A DNA stretch of 64,000 nucleotides from Mixophyes australis (GCA_036250195.1 JAVHZZ010000003.1:298469565-298533564), one strand, 5' to 3'. Counted from the stretch's first letter, positions 48,072-58,360 are shown. Numbers and translations: made by a program. The notes: generated from the sequence alone by a model not told the origin.

Positions 48072-49787
48072 CTACTTACCACAGTTTAAACCCCACCTGT
48101 TTGTAGGACTACAGGTCTGACCTAACCTCCAGGGTTGACTATGGTTCTCCCCCAAGGCATTGGCTGCTATGAGGTGCACAGGAAACTGTTGAGAAGTCTC
48201 CGAGACTTGTGTGTGCCGTCTCTGTGGGTGTCTATGTGATTCCCCCTTAGGTGGGCCAAGTCTCTTTGCTTCGTGTCCCATTTTCTTAGCCTTGGCTCTA
48301 ATATTTTCTTTGCAATCTTTCCTCAAATGTCCCTTTTTAAGACAGTTAAAACACTTCAAAGATTTCTGTTTCTTTCGTCCCTTATAGTGGTTTTTATAAT
48401 TCTGAGGTTGCGGATGTAGTTTTTCTAATGCCTGGATACTCAACATCATTAACCTATCACTCTGTGCTTTTTCCTTTTTACATATATTTTTATCATGTTC
48501 TATAGCATGCTCTCTAATATCAGTTACCGTGCGACCTCTCCAATTAGGAAAAGAGGTTTGTATCCAGGTCCTTAGATCCTCCCGGAGGCCGTCCATTAGT
48601 ACTGCAACAGTTACCTCCCTGTAATGTGGATTTACCATTATATCCCATATTCCTGTGTACTTAATAATGCCCGCTAGCGCCCTTGAAAAATAATCAGTTG
48701 TATTCTCATTACCTTTTTGTTTGATGTTGCATATTTTGCCCCATTCCACAGTCACTGGAAAATATACGGCCAACTCTTTGATTATACATCTAATATTATG
48801 CTGATTGTTATCCTCAGTTAAGGGTTTATCCTTCTCCAAATTACAACCCTCAATGAACTTCTGTATATCAGTATCGAGAGGAAGACAAGCTCTAAACAGC
48901 ACTCGCCAATCTTTATTAGTAGGTTCATGTGCATTACCTAAATGTCTAATAAATTTCTGACACTTGGCCAAATCTTTTCTAGGATCAGGGAAATCAGACA
49001 TAATTGTAAATAGTTCCGTCTTAGTCCATGGAGAATACACTGCTACTTGTTTCATGGGAACTACACCATCTCTGTCCGCTTTCCCATTGGGAACTGCTGT
49101 TCTGCGGATGGGATATAAGCCTACCAAATCACTCTGTTCTGACCTAGTTGCTGGAATTGCTGTTGTAGTACAATGAATGTCTCCCCCTGTGTTAACCTTT
49201 TCATTATTCTCACCACTTTCAGCAGCTGCCCCTGCTGGTGGGACCGTTCCTCTTCTTTGTCCTGAAACATTACTTTTAACATTACTTAAAACACCATACA
49301 AGTTACTAGTTACCATTTTTACATTTTTGGTATTGGCTGTACTTCCCGCCCCGACCGAATTTATCGGGGGCGTGTTTGCGCTCAGTTCGCCACGCTTTGC
49401 AACGCACACTTCCGGAATGCTTGTTTCCGGTACGCTTACTTCCGCTGAACACGTGTTTTTCCTTACACTCACTTCCGCTGTGCGTTCGCTGCTCTGCCAC
49501 GTGTTACCTTCCATTTGCCACAATTTTAAACAGCCATCATGTTTAATTCTCGTTTTTGTTGATTTAATCAACCGCACTTTATCTCTAACATTATTTAACA
49601 CCTCTGAGTCAAGAGTACCTATGTTTGGGAAAGGTTTCACACACTCCCGGGTCATCTTGACCCATTTGTCGCAGTATGCCGTAGCATACGCACCGTATTT
49701 ATTATACATAACATATTTTGCCGAACCAACCGGCCATTCATTAGGCAGCACAACATGAACTATCTCTAACGTTTGCTTCGTATCCAT
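48072..49787 (-). CDS. Retroviral Gag polyprotein, intact frame
   Basis: A 571-codon frame that would supply the structural protein of the retroviral particle. Its first ~110 residues fit a matrix-like N-terminus, followed by a low-complexity Ala/Val/Thr-rich linker at ~110-240. A capsid-like region from about 245 opens with a Trp- and Pro-containing motif. A basic stretch and one CX2CX4HX4C zinc knuckle lie at residues 479-492 (about 48312-48353), with a basic tail after it. The organisation resembles gamma- or epsilon-type Gag with a single knuckle. No stop or frameshift is seen. No protease frame follows the stop. Confidence 0.88.
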   Translation of the reverse strand: MDTKQTLEIVHVVLPNEWPVGSAKYVMYNKYGAYATAYCDKWVKMTRECVKPFPNIGTLDSEVLNNVRDKVRLIKSTKTRIKHDGCLKLWQMEGNTWQSSERTAEVSVRKNTCSAEVSVPETSIPEVCVAKRGELSANTPPINSVGAGSTANTKNVKMVTSNLYGVLSNVKSNVSGQRRGTVPPAGAAAESGENNEKVNTGGDIHCTTTAIPATRSEQSDLVGLYPIRRTAVPNGKADRDGVVPMKQVAVYSPWTKTELFTIMSDFPDPRKDLAKCQKFIRHLGNAHEPTNKDWRVLFRACLPLDTDIQKFIEGCNLEKDKPLTEDNNQHNIRCIIKELAVYFPVTVEWGKICNIKQKGNENTTDYFSRALAGIIKYTGIWDIMVNPHYREVTVAVLMDGLREDLRTWIQTSFPNWRGRTVTDIREHAIEHDKNICKKEKAQSDRLMMLSIQALEKLHPQPQNYKNHYKGRKKQKSLKCFNCLKKGHLRKDCKENIRAKAKKMGHEAKRLGPPKGESHRHPQRRHTQVSETSQQFPVHLIAANALGENHSQPWRLGQTCSPTNRWGLNCGK

Positions 49788-50974
49788 TGTGAAAACAACC
49801 TATTTCTCAACGCTACGCAAAAAGACTTTTACCTGTTCTCCTTTCAAACAGAACTTACTAGAGATTTTTTTTTTATTCATGGACGTTTTCAACAGGCACG
49901 TCCCCTTAAGATATCAATGCCCTTCCTAGTTTGAGTACTTTACCACTGTCAGCACCAGATATCAATCAAGAATATCAGTGGTTGCAGCGTATTTCCTCCC
50001 ACATCTCCCAAGTCGCAATCACGGCTGCACTAAATCAACCATGCGGTCCGATCGCACCGCTTACGGATACTAACTATCGGTAAGCTTTGCGATTAATATT
50101 TGGGAATGCCGCGAAAACCTGTTATTTTCGCTTCGAGTATACCTGCCAAGTATACTCTGTGGTGTCTCTTTATCACCTGCTCTTTGTTAGAACAGAACAC
50201 CACTCACACAAAGGTTTCTTTATATCCTGCTCAGCCCTAGAACAGAACCTTTGTTGTCAGGTCACCTTTTTTTAACATGCCCCGTCAGACACACCTGAAC
50301 TAAAGCGCTATCAATTTTCAAATAGTACCACACTGCCCTCCCAATACTCAATCACGGCCTTGCCATGCGGTCGATTTGCACAGCTCAATGATTCATTATG
50401 CGGACCACAGATAACACTGCCATGCTCTGTCCTTTCCAGCAAACAATACCCTTTATCAGTGAATGTCGTGATTAGTATTGGGTGCACGTGCGAAAACCTA
50501 TAGTTGCCTATAATTACCAGTATACTTTTTCCTTTATGTATTCATTCACATACACACACATAACCTTTGTTTTCTGTACAGAAAATAACTTTCCCAAACA
50601 ATGGCACTATCTTTTCAGAGACTTTACCAAGTTCTTACAGTATAACAACTATCAAAACTATTGTTCAACCACGTGGCAAATCTACCGGAAGTTCGCGTAC
50701 GCACAGCAGGAACTACACATACGCACAGCAATGCAATACACTTTTAAAACATAAAACGACAATAAAAAGAAACATTTTTCTTTCTTGTCCCTAGATTCTA
50801 ATTAGCGTTCCTTCAGTCTATGCAACAACGGACATTCGGTTTCGCAACACACAGTGAACCACAGGTATTAGACGCATTGCGTTCTTTCCTGCTTTATGCG
50901 ACGCGTCCGTCCATCCACCCTTTGTTGAGGAACCGAATATCGTAAGCGTTGCATACCTGCCGGTAACGTAATTC
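49788..50974 (-). other. Retroviral leader with internal duplication
   Basis: A 1.2-kb untranslated stretch between the primer-binding site and gag, the place for packaging and splice-donor signals. Two diverged direct copies are visible, roughly 49990-50320 and 50330-50560. Each has an 'aatcacggc...catgcggtc' phrase followed by 'gcgaaaacct' and then 'agtatac'. No protein frame is assigned. Confidence 0.65.
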
Positions 50975-50992
50975 CTAACTCACGAGCCCCCA
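50975..50992 (-). other. Primer-binding site, tRNA-Pro type
   Basis: The - strand reads TGGGGGCTCGTGAGTTAG three bases after the 5' LTR end. The first 11 bases match the canonical proline tRNA 3' end complement; the rest diverges. Confidence 0.8.
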
Positions 50993-50995
50993 AAT

Positions 50996-51609
50996 TATTA
51001 AAGTAATTCTTCGTTTTAAAATAAGCATTGCCCAATCAATTGTATGTGTGTCCAAAGCACATGGTGGTTTATTTTAGCAGATGTAAATAGTCAACAATTC
51101 AATACATTATTATATCATGATAAAGTACAGTACAGCACAGCCAATACCAAAAGTTAAGTACATACCAAATGCAATCGCTTGCGCACGCTGCGCACCCACC
51201 GGACCCGATGGACAATATTCTGTATAGAATATTGTGTCAGAGTTGACTGAGGCCCCAGTGAGATGCAGCTAATATATATACAATCAGTGTTTCATTGTGA
51301 ACAATAGAGATGACGTAGATTGTTTCTATAGGTCCAGACGTTGGGTGGGTCCAGGCCAGACAGGTAATAGGTTGATTCAATCTAAGGAATCCAAAGGTGG
51401 GGGTCTTCTCTCCAGGGGGTCTGCTCCTTTCCATAGCCAGTATCATACAAAGGTTTTACTCTCTAATATCAATAACTAAAGTATGCAATGTGCGATCTCT
51501 TCGCCGACTGCACCGGACAGCTGCTGATGATTAGGGCTTCAATATGATATCAGGCATGACACCTTTCCTATTACCTAAACCTTTAATAACACTACAATGT
51601 ACATATAAT

Positions 51610-51649
<40 letters not shown>

Positions 51650-51890
51650 CTATATATATATATATATAGACTAATAATAAACCGAATACTATCTGCTCCT
51701 GAATTACAGTGTAACAGAACCAATATGAAATTATATAAATAACTAACTGTTGTAATGCGAGTGTGTGCGTGCGTATTTTACCGTGCGAACGCACCACGTC
51801 ACGTAACACGTGGCGTACGCTTCGCAATACGCACGGCAAACCAATATTAAACCAATATACTATCGTTCATCCAATTATACGACTTCAACA
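50996..51890 (-). repeat. 5' LTR of the endogenous retrovirus
   Basis: 895 bp, matching 43363-44271 base for base except about three substitutions (for example cttcg against cttct, and gatatc against gataat). A shorter TA tract at 51615-51668 explains the length difference. Transcription would start here on the - strand, from a TATA-like stretch near 51265-51275. Confidence 0.95.
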
Positions 51891-52661
51891 AGGCATAGGG
51901 CCGAACTATAAGAGGCAAGCATGAACTTGAAGTGGAGGAAGTCAGCATGAGTGCGTCACTTTCTCCAAAGCCGTTCTGCACTGCGGGAGCATTTTTGAAG
52001 ATAGCGGGTAAATTTAGAGTGCCACGGTTGCGGCGGAGAACGACGAAGCTTGACGGTGACAGCCGGGGCAACAGAGTCAAGTGCAACGGTAAGAGTGTGA
52101 TTGTAGAAGGAGACAGCCTTATCAGGGCAAGAAAGAGTGGTGATGGGGGAAAGGAGCGAGCCCAGGGAGGAGGAGAAACTGGTAGGATCAACTGTGTCAA
52201 GATTACGCCTGGTGAGAGTAACCTTGGGGGACGGGGACGATGAGAGGGGTTGAGAGATGCTAAAAGAGAAGAGATGGTGGTCCGAGAGAGGAAAAGGTGA
52301 ATTAATGAGGTCAGAGACAGTACCGAGGTGTGAAAAAAACAGATCTAGGGAGTGGCCACTGCGGTGGGAGGGAGAGGAGGTCCATTGAGAGAGACCAAGG
52401 GAGGAGGAGAGGGAGAGAAGTTTGGAGGCAGCAGGGTCTGAAGGATTGTCTATAGGGATATTAAAGTCCCCCAAGATCAGGGAGGGAAGGTCAGAGGAGA
52501 GAAAGTGAGGGAGCGAGGTGGCAAAGTGATCAAGAAATTGGGAGACAGGACCAGGAGGACGGTAGATAACAGCAACACGAAAGTGGACTGGGTGGAATAG
52601 GCGGATAGAGTGTACCTCAAAGGAGGAAAAAGAGAGGGAGAGTTCAGGGGGAAGAACCCAC
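51891..52661 (-). pseudogene. L2 LINE endonuclease domain (5'-truncated)
   Basis: The - strand frame begins inside the endonuclease with ELSLSFSSFEVHSIRL. It then has VAVIYRPPGPVSQFLDHF, SLILGDFNIPIDNP (GDFN catalytic block) and SDHHLFSFSI (the SDH block near the end). A TGA falls near 51955, after which the L2 frame continues to the retroviral junction at 51890. It resumes beyond the provirus at 43362. The first part of the domain, with the catalytic Glu, is missing. Confidence 0.88.
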
Positions 52662-52663
52662 AC

Positions 52664-53118
52664 AAATTACCTTTAAAAATTTCTGCCTCACTCCAGTGAT
52701 GTCACAGTTCTACTCCTCCAGCTTTAACACAATGACATTGAATGGTGTTGGTTGGACTGTCATGCTGATGCTATTGTTCTCCTCAAAGTTATGATCACTT
52801 CTAGCCCAGTGCTCCAGTTCTTTGATGTACATGTTCTTGTGGTCATCTCTGCTGATGCTTCCCAGCATGGTCTTGATGCTGTCTGTTTGCAGCGCAACAA
52901 ACCCATCAGTTTTGCGTCCAGGGCCCTTACAGACTCTGAGTCATGATACGCTTAGATTGAAGAGAAACTGCTTGCCCTTGCCTTTGCCTGTCAAAAGTTC
53001 CATGAGCTCATCTATGGACAGATCACCAACCACTGATCACTATTCTCCGCAAACCTATGCACACTGCTTCAACAAGTATCCAAAGGTTCATGCTCAAGCT
53101 TTAAAGGTACCATCTCAA
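52664..53118 (+). pseudogene. Gypsy RNase H region (broken)
   Basis: Resumes the Gypsy pol with a NYL-KFLPH tether block. ITSSPVLQFFDVHVLVVISADAS at about 52790-52860 is the region leading into the first RNase H Asp. ISFASRALTDSES at about 52902 follows, then an EEKLLALAFACQKFHELIYGQ-like stretch after two stops. At least one frameshift lies near 53040. Confidence 0.82.
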
Positions 53119-53119
53119 T

Positions 53120-54490
53120 GTGGTGTACAAGCATGGAAAGTACCTCCACATAGCTGATGCTTTATCACATGCTCACCTTCCAGACTCAGGTGTTCCTGAT
53201 GCTGACAAAGACATGGATGTTATGGAGTTTGATGTCCTTCCCTCCCGGCGCATGAAAGAGCTGCGTCATGTTACACTTAGGGATTACCTTGCCAACGGTT
53301 GTCGCATATCGTTCTGCATGGTTGGCCTACTTCCTCCAGGGAATTACCTCGTGACCTCAAGTCATTCTTTGTTTTCCAGGACAAAGTTAACTATCTCAGA
53401 GGGGATCCTCTTGCGTGGTCAGTGGTTTGTAATTCTATATGCTCTCCAAGGATTTTATGCCCAGCGAGCCCATCAGGGGCATCCCGAGCGGGAGGCCACT
53501 TTGCGATGGGCTAACAATGCATTGTATTGGCCCTCTATGGCTGCTAACATTGAGCGGCTAGTCTATGTTTATGCCCCCTGCAATGATCTACGGCCCCATC
53601 ATGCCAAAGAACCACTCACTATCCATGAGGTACCTGATCTCCCTTGGTCCTTCGTTGCTGCAGATCTTTTTGTATGAAGGGGACATGAGCACCTTGTGTT
53701 AGTGGACTCATACTCTGGTTGGTTCGAGATAGACTATCTTTCTAAACTAACGAGTGCCACAGTCATTAAGACAATGAAAAGACACTTCTCTACCCATGGC
53801 ATACCACGCATGGTGCTCCCTGACAACACCATGCAATTCATGAGTGGGGAGTTCCAGTCCATCACCAATGAATGGGACATCTTACATGTCACTAGCAGTC
53901 CACACTATCCACAATTTAACGGACTAGCAGAAGGGTTCCGCAAAGCACCTGCTAGACAAATGCTACAGAGATGTTTCAGATGTATTTATGGCGCTTATTA
54001 ATTTGAGAAATACCCCAAGGGATTAGCTCCCTTCTCCTTCTCAACGCCTTCTGTAAAGACGCATTCACACTATAATTCCTACCACCAAAGCCAAGCTTAT
54101 ACTAACCATTGAGACCAATGTGCAGAGTGCTCTGGAGAAGTCCAGGTTACAGCTCAAAAACAATCACGTCAAAACCTCTCATCAGCTGAGACCGTTGTCC
54201 CCAGTGCAGACCGTTCGCATCCAGACCTCAGTCTCGTTTGACAGAGTTGGGACTGTGTAAGGATCCTTCAATAGGCCCAACTCATTGTGGAGACCCCTTT
54301 CTTCCTGCTAGCGACGCTGCCTCTGCATCAAACACCCCCACATTATGGGTCTTTACAAGAGGGCTCTGCACAGAGTGCTCTCTTTCATTACATGTTGTTT
54401 TAGCCATACCACACTTACCCCTTTCAAGGGTCTCTTTCTGTCAATGCCTCTCTTCCATGCACTTTCATCTGAAAGCTCTCCAATTTTTTT
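53120..54490 (+). pseudogene. Gypsy integrase and tail (broken)
   Basis: It contains an HHCC-like N-terminal region (GHPEREATLRWANNALYWP near 53479). The DDE core has the first Asp in FVAADLF at about 53650, the second in LPDNTMQF at about 53817 and the Glu in GLAEGF at about 53920. All three catalytic residues are kept. A single TGA at 53675-53677 interrupts the core, and the frame continues unchanged after it. The C-terminal part runs on in broken frames to about 54485, where a retroposon follows. The integrase is less damaged than the rest of this pol. Confidence 0.85.
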
Positions 54491-54492
54491 TC

Positions 54493-54712
54493 TCATCATC
54501 ATCATCCTTTATTTATATAGTGCCACTAATTCTGCAGCGCTGTACAGAGCATATTTTTCATTCACATCAGTCCCTGCCGCATTGGAGCTTACAGTCTACA
54601 TTCCCTAACATACACACAAACTAGGGTCAATTTTGATAGCAGCATTAACCTGCCAGCATGTTTATGGAGTGTGGGAGAAAACCGGAGTTCCCGAAGAAAA
54701 CCCACGCACCAC
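54493..54712 (-). repeat. L2-like retroposon 3' end
   Basis: The + strand begins catcatcatcatcctttatt and atatagtgccactaattctg, then tttatggagtgtgggagaaa. It is the same family as 32112-32362 and lies at the end of the Gypsy remnant. Confidence 0.7.
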
Positions 54713-54982
54713 TACCTCTGCCCCTTTATTGGGGACTAAAAGTTGCTCCTTGCTGTCGTGCACCTCTTTCTGCTGGGGACCTCCCTTTGCCTTCCTACAA
54801 CTTTTCCACCAACACTTAAAGTGCAGGAAGCACTGTGGCTCCCACCTAGCTTGTCAATATCTGCAAATTCCCTAATGCACCATTAGACTCTGCCTTTTTG
54901 TGATGATGCCACTGTCCTGATCAGATGCATGCTCAGTATGACATAGGACAAGTATAAGACAGGTGACCACTATCAAAGTTAC
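54713..54982. other. Short non-coding stretch
   Basis: It may be the last of the Gypsy 3' region. No feature is recognised. Confidence 0.4.
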
Positions 54983-55194
54983 TGTCACGGGCACTAGGAG
55001 TCTTTGCCCAGGATATCACCAGATGATGTTCTTACCAGAGTAATATAGCTGGTACTATGGTCCTCTGGTAGCAGGGTGACAACGGAACAGGAGAATCAGC
55101 AGATGGTGAGAGAATGCTCAAGGAAAGTCTATGACTAGCAGCAACTGGTAATGACTTAGATGTATGAACACGAGGAACCAAATGGACAAGTAAA

Positions 55195-55465
55195 CGTGAG
55201 GAGAGTCAGTGGTCTGCGTACAGCAAGTTGTACCACTGCTATAGTGAGGAGGAATGTCCAGGAGTAGAGAGGAGGTAGTGAAAGTCAGCGGTCTGCGTAT
55301 AGCAAGTTGTACCACTGTCTATAGTGAAGGAATGGGTTCCAGGTGCAAGTAGGTAACGGGGAAGTCAGTGGTCTGCGTACAGCAAGTTGTACCACTGCTT
55401 ATGTGAGAGGATACTTGAAACTGGTGCCAATGGGAAACAGGAGTCAGTGGTCTGCGTTCGGGACA
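55195..55465. repeat. Minisatellite, about 80-bp period, four units
   Basis: gtcagtggtctgcgtacagc followed by aagttgtaccactg recurs near 55205, 55286 and 55363. A fourth, partial unit starts near 55443. The intervening sequence is less conserved. Confidence 0.85.
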
Positions 55466-55854
55466 CGGAACTTGATCCCATGATGATAACCACAATACAA
55501 TAATAACTGACAAGCACTGCTTGAAGTATGCAAAGTCACTATAGAGATCCAGGTAATAGGAAACAAAGTCAATAGTAACAATAGCTTCAGTAGATGGAAG
55601 ACTCCGGAGATGAACACAACACAGTCCAGACGGATATGCAACACAATAGCAAAGACAATGGAAAGTATGCATACCGCGGTTCAGGAGAGCAGGCTGTCAA
55701 GGAGCAATGCAGGGATACCTGAACGGCTTAACGCCGGCAGGAGGAGAGACCAATGGAGGATGGAAGCGGTAATCAGGTTGGTGCAGCGCACGAAAGGTAA
55801 CCGGTAACCAAAGGAGCAATACTCAGGAAGCAGTAGTAAGTAAAACTGAAAACA

Positions 55855-56320
55855 TCATGAACACGGGAGAGTTGAGGCTGTCTGGTATCCGGCAGTAGTA
55901 GCGGAGGCAGCGGAGGGGAGACACGCTGAACACAGGAGAGTAGAGGCGGTCTGGAATCCGGCAGTAGTAGCGAAGGCAGCGGAAGGGAGACACGCTGAAC
56001 ACAGGAGAGTAGAGACGGTCTGGAATCCGGCAGCAGTAGCAGATAGGAATCAGTGGAGAGCTGACACGATGAACACAGGAGAGTTGAGACGGTCTGGAAC
56101 CCGGCAGTAGTAACGGAGGCAGCGGAGAGCAGACACGCTGAACACAGGAGAGTTGAGGCGGTCTGGAATCCGGCAGCAGTAGCAGATAGGAATCAGCTGA
56201 GTGCAGACACGATGAACACAGGAGAGTTGAGACGGTCTGAGATCCGACAGCAGTAGCAGATAGGAATCAGCTAAGTGCATACACGATGAACACAGGAGAG
56301 TTGAAGTGGTCTGGAAACCA
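55855..56320. repeat. Minisatellite, about 60-70-bp period, seven units
   Basis: Units start gaacacaggagagttgag and continue ggtctggaatccggcagtag, then agcggaggcagcgg or agataggaatcagct. Two alternating variant endings suggest higher-order structure. Confidence 0.88.
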
Positions 56321-57424
56321 CAATCGTAGTAGACAGGAATCAGCTGGAGCTGAATACATGAGGAAACACAGGAACACCTTCAGAGGCTCATGGGGAATGA
56401 GACTCCAAGATCAGGCCACTAGGTAATGATCACAGGTGGTTTAAATAGGGAGGGTTGCCTGATCATCCAATTAATTAAAAGCAACAGGTACTGAAGGTTT
56501 CAAAAGGGCTGCACATGCGCAGACCCTCAGGATGGTGGACGGCCACGGTTCCTGAACACAGGAGAAATGGCACTCACAGTCCGGTGAGTGACAGTTCCTT
56601 TACAAAATAAAATATATGGATACAATACAATATGGATTTTTTTCAGCACATACAGTGAGCACGTCCAGTACATGGTGCTTTTGTTTTGTATGTTTTTTTT
56701 CTGTTTTATATTAAATAAATAAATAAACATAAATATCACCTAACCAACTAATTTACGTATTGTACACCTCCTCGCCGGTCCACCTTTTGTATTTGGTCTC
56801 ATTCAATTCTTTATTAGCCTTTTCTGTTATGACAAACATGACAAACATGTCCACAAACCTCACTTTCCCAATCTTATCTTGTACTTTACAGTGCAGATCC
56901 TAAAGCTGGGTACACACTGCACTGTTTTCGTCCAATAATCGGGTCAAACTGCCGACATACGACCGCTCGTTCAAAAGTCAGGTTAGTGTGTACAGTTACA
57001 CGATGGTCGAAAGTCTGCCCAAATGGACGATTCTCGCCTCATTTGGTTGGTCGTACCGTTTAATATTTTCGTTCCAATCTCGTTACCACTGTGCAGTGTG
57101 TATGAACTTCCGACGGATCCATGACAATCCTCCAATACTACCTCGACCTGGGGGGCGTGTGTATGTTAATTTTTATGTCAATCCCAGTCCCACGTGGTGC
57201 GGAATCCGCACATCACTGTGTTTTGTATCGATGTATATTGCACCTGTCTGGCTGCAGACCATTACACTTGTGTAAAGCACGTGTGTTATTACCCTTTGCG
57301 TCTCTGTATTCATATTTACTCTTTATACACCTATACCTTTATAACCTATTAAATTTATATTAACCTTTATTAACCTATAATTGTGAATTACTCAGAATAA
57401 ACCATACAGTGTTCAAGCAACATT

Positions 57425-57430
57425 TTTATT
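57425..57430 (-). promoter_or_regulatory. Polyadenylation signal of the Harbinger-borne gene
   Basis: AATAAA on the - strand, about 130 bases after the candidate stop at 57560. Confidence 0.6.
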
Positions 57431-57559
57431 GCAAGAAAAAGGTACACAAATTGTAACACACACAGCTGTCAGAAAGATCCGCATGAGAAGTGAGCGCGCA
57501 CATACCAATCAGAGAGCTGAATGCTGCAGAGTATTATTTTTAAGGTATTTTTAAAGGTG

Positions 57560-57618
57560 CTACTGGTTTGTGGCAGAACAGGTCTTGATGTCGTTTCCAT
57601 TCCCTTTGATTTCTTTAT
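57560..57618 (-). CDS. Harbinger-borne unknown gene, exon 3
   Basis: A 59-base coding tail after a ccttgtttcgtag acceptor (AG at 57619-57620). Its first two bases complete a split codon with the last G of exon 2. The frame then reads KEIKGNGNDIKTCSATNQ and ends at TAG (57560-57562). No family is recognised. The matching phase across an 88-bp intron supports a real splice junction. Confidence 0.5.
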
Positions 57619-57706
57619 CTACGAAACAAGGAAATAAAATTGTTTATCATTTAAATTCTATATATGTAATTTACAATCTACCTCATAAATACTCTCATTT
57701 TCTCAC

Positions 57707-57991
57707 CTTTCACACTGCTTGAGATCAGGTTATATCTATATTTTGGTCCCTGTGGCGAAATCACAATAGTAGCGGGCTTAACCTCCGAGCATTCTGGAAA
57801 ACAGGCGCCATTTTGGTTATTATAATGGTACAGGTATGTGCCTAAAGCATTTACATGTCTACACATGTTCACTGAAATACCTTTGTGTAGAACTTCTTTA
57901 GTATATTTTTCTTGTTCAATTTCTCCTTGTTTGCTAACATTAGTGGTATCAGTGGTATCTAAACAGGCCTTCTCACCGTTAAATCTTCGTT
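57707..57991 (-). CDS. Harbinger-borne unknown gene, exon 2
   Basis: 285 bases with 94 full codons and no stop, between an atgtcag acceptor (AG at 57992-57993) and an AAAG/GTGAGA donor (57706). The product is mixed polar: Lys/Glu-rich at first (KQGEIEQEKYTKEVLHKG), then CRHVNALGTYLYHYNNQNG and SPQGPKYRYNLIS. It contains several Cys and His but no zinc-finger spacing I recognise. It is neither the Harbinger nuclease nor an obvious Myb-like domain. The product might act in transposition, or it might come from a captured host gene. Confidence 0.5.
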
Positions 57992-58098
57992 CTGACATAA
58001 AATATTAGGTTATAAATTAGCATTTTCTACTGCTTTATGTGACACTACATCTACTACATCTACATCTACAATACAGCTACACTACATCTGCTACTGAC

Positions 58099-58360
58099 CT
58101 TTTTTAATGTCGTCCTGGTCCAGTACTTTTACCATCATCTCCACCGCTCTTGGGGTCATTGGATTTGCTTTTTGCTCTTCTTGAGTATCTCCATCCCCAC
58201 CTTAACTTTTCCAACTTTTTTTGGCCCTTCCAGCACCATCTCTGACTCTATCTTTGTCTCCATAGCTGCAACCCCCCACTGACACCTTCTCCTCACCCGC
58301 GACCCCCACTGACATCTTCTCCTCACCCGCAACCCCCACTGTCACTTTCTCTGTCTCCAT
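58099..58360 (-). CDS. Harbinger-borne unknown gene, exon 1 (one stop)
   Basis: Starts at ATG 58358-58360, just below a TATA box. It opens with a repeat of about 11 residues (VGVAGEEKM then VGVAGEEKV) and later reads TPRAVEMMVKVLDQDDIKK. It ends at an AAAG/GTCAGT donor (58098), with one base of a split codon that fits exon 2 after a 107-bp intron. A TAA at 58202-58204 (codon 53) interrupts it. Either this copy is dead, translation starts downstream (ATG in the TPRAV segment), or an extra small intron exists. The whole chain would be about 200 residues. Confidence 0.42.

Larger units (their letters stand above)
43363..51890 (-). mobile_element. Recent endogenous retrovirus, gag only
   Basis: An 8.5-kb provirus on the - strand. 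It has two near-identical LTRs, a primer-binding site matching the tRNA-Pro type, a polypurine tract and a 4-bp target duplication (aggc at 43359-43362 and 51891-51894). The LTRs differ by about three substitutions by eye, plus TA-repeat length. Gag is intact. The 3.8 kb between gag and the 3' LTR has no pol or env frame. An element this young should not have lost pol by point decay, so it is probably a non-autonomous form mobilised by a relative. It interrupts the L2 LINE. Confidence 0.92.
41104..52663 (-). mobile_element. L2-clade LINE interrupted by an endogenous retrovirus
   Basis: A non-LTR element in - orientation with its 3' end at 41104 (att microsatellite tail and a gcgcc-rich terminal stretch) and its truncated 5' end at about 52663, inside the endonuclease. 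LINE sequence occupies 41104-43362 and 51891-52663, about 3.0 kb. The interval between is the retrovirus. Its junction with the Gypsy sequence lacks a clear target duplication, and a few bases of Gypsy coding appear lost. Confidence 0.88.
37000..54490 (+). mobile_element. Ty3/Gypsy retrotransposon split by nested insertions
   Basis: Host-element pieces are 37000-38386 (gag end, protease, start of reverse transcriptase), 40604-41103 (reverse transcriptase) and 52664-54490 (RNase H, integrase, tail). They are collinear and in + orientation. The first gap is a Tx1 LINE with target duplication, and the reading frame resumes on its far side. The second gap is an L2 LINE that itself carries a retrovirus. 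Several stops and frameshifts mark this as the oldest layer. The LTRs were not identified. Confidence 0.85.
54983..56591 (-). mobile_element. LTR-like unit, 1.6 kb, with two minisatellites
   Basis: Ends are TGTCACGGGC on the left and GTGAGTGACA on the right, sharing a perfect 6-bp inverted TGTCAC. The flanks gttac and gttcc may be a 5-bp target duplication with one change. On the - strand a CCTATTTAAACC TATA-like box near 56440-56450 precedes the minisatellite part, so it reads like a large solo LTR on that strand. No protein region adjoins it. Confidence 0.5.

Noticed and set aside
49177..49758. 193-codon + strand frame
   Set aside because: Lies antisense to the retroviral gag frame and has no family features. 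Treated as a shadow.
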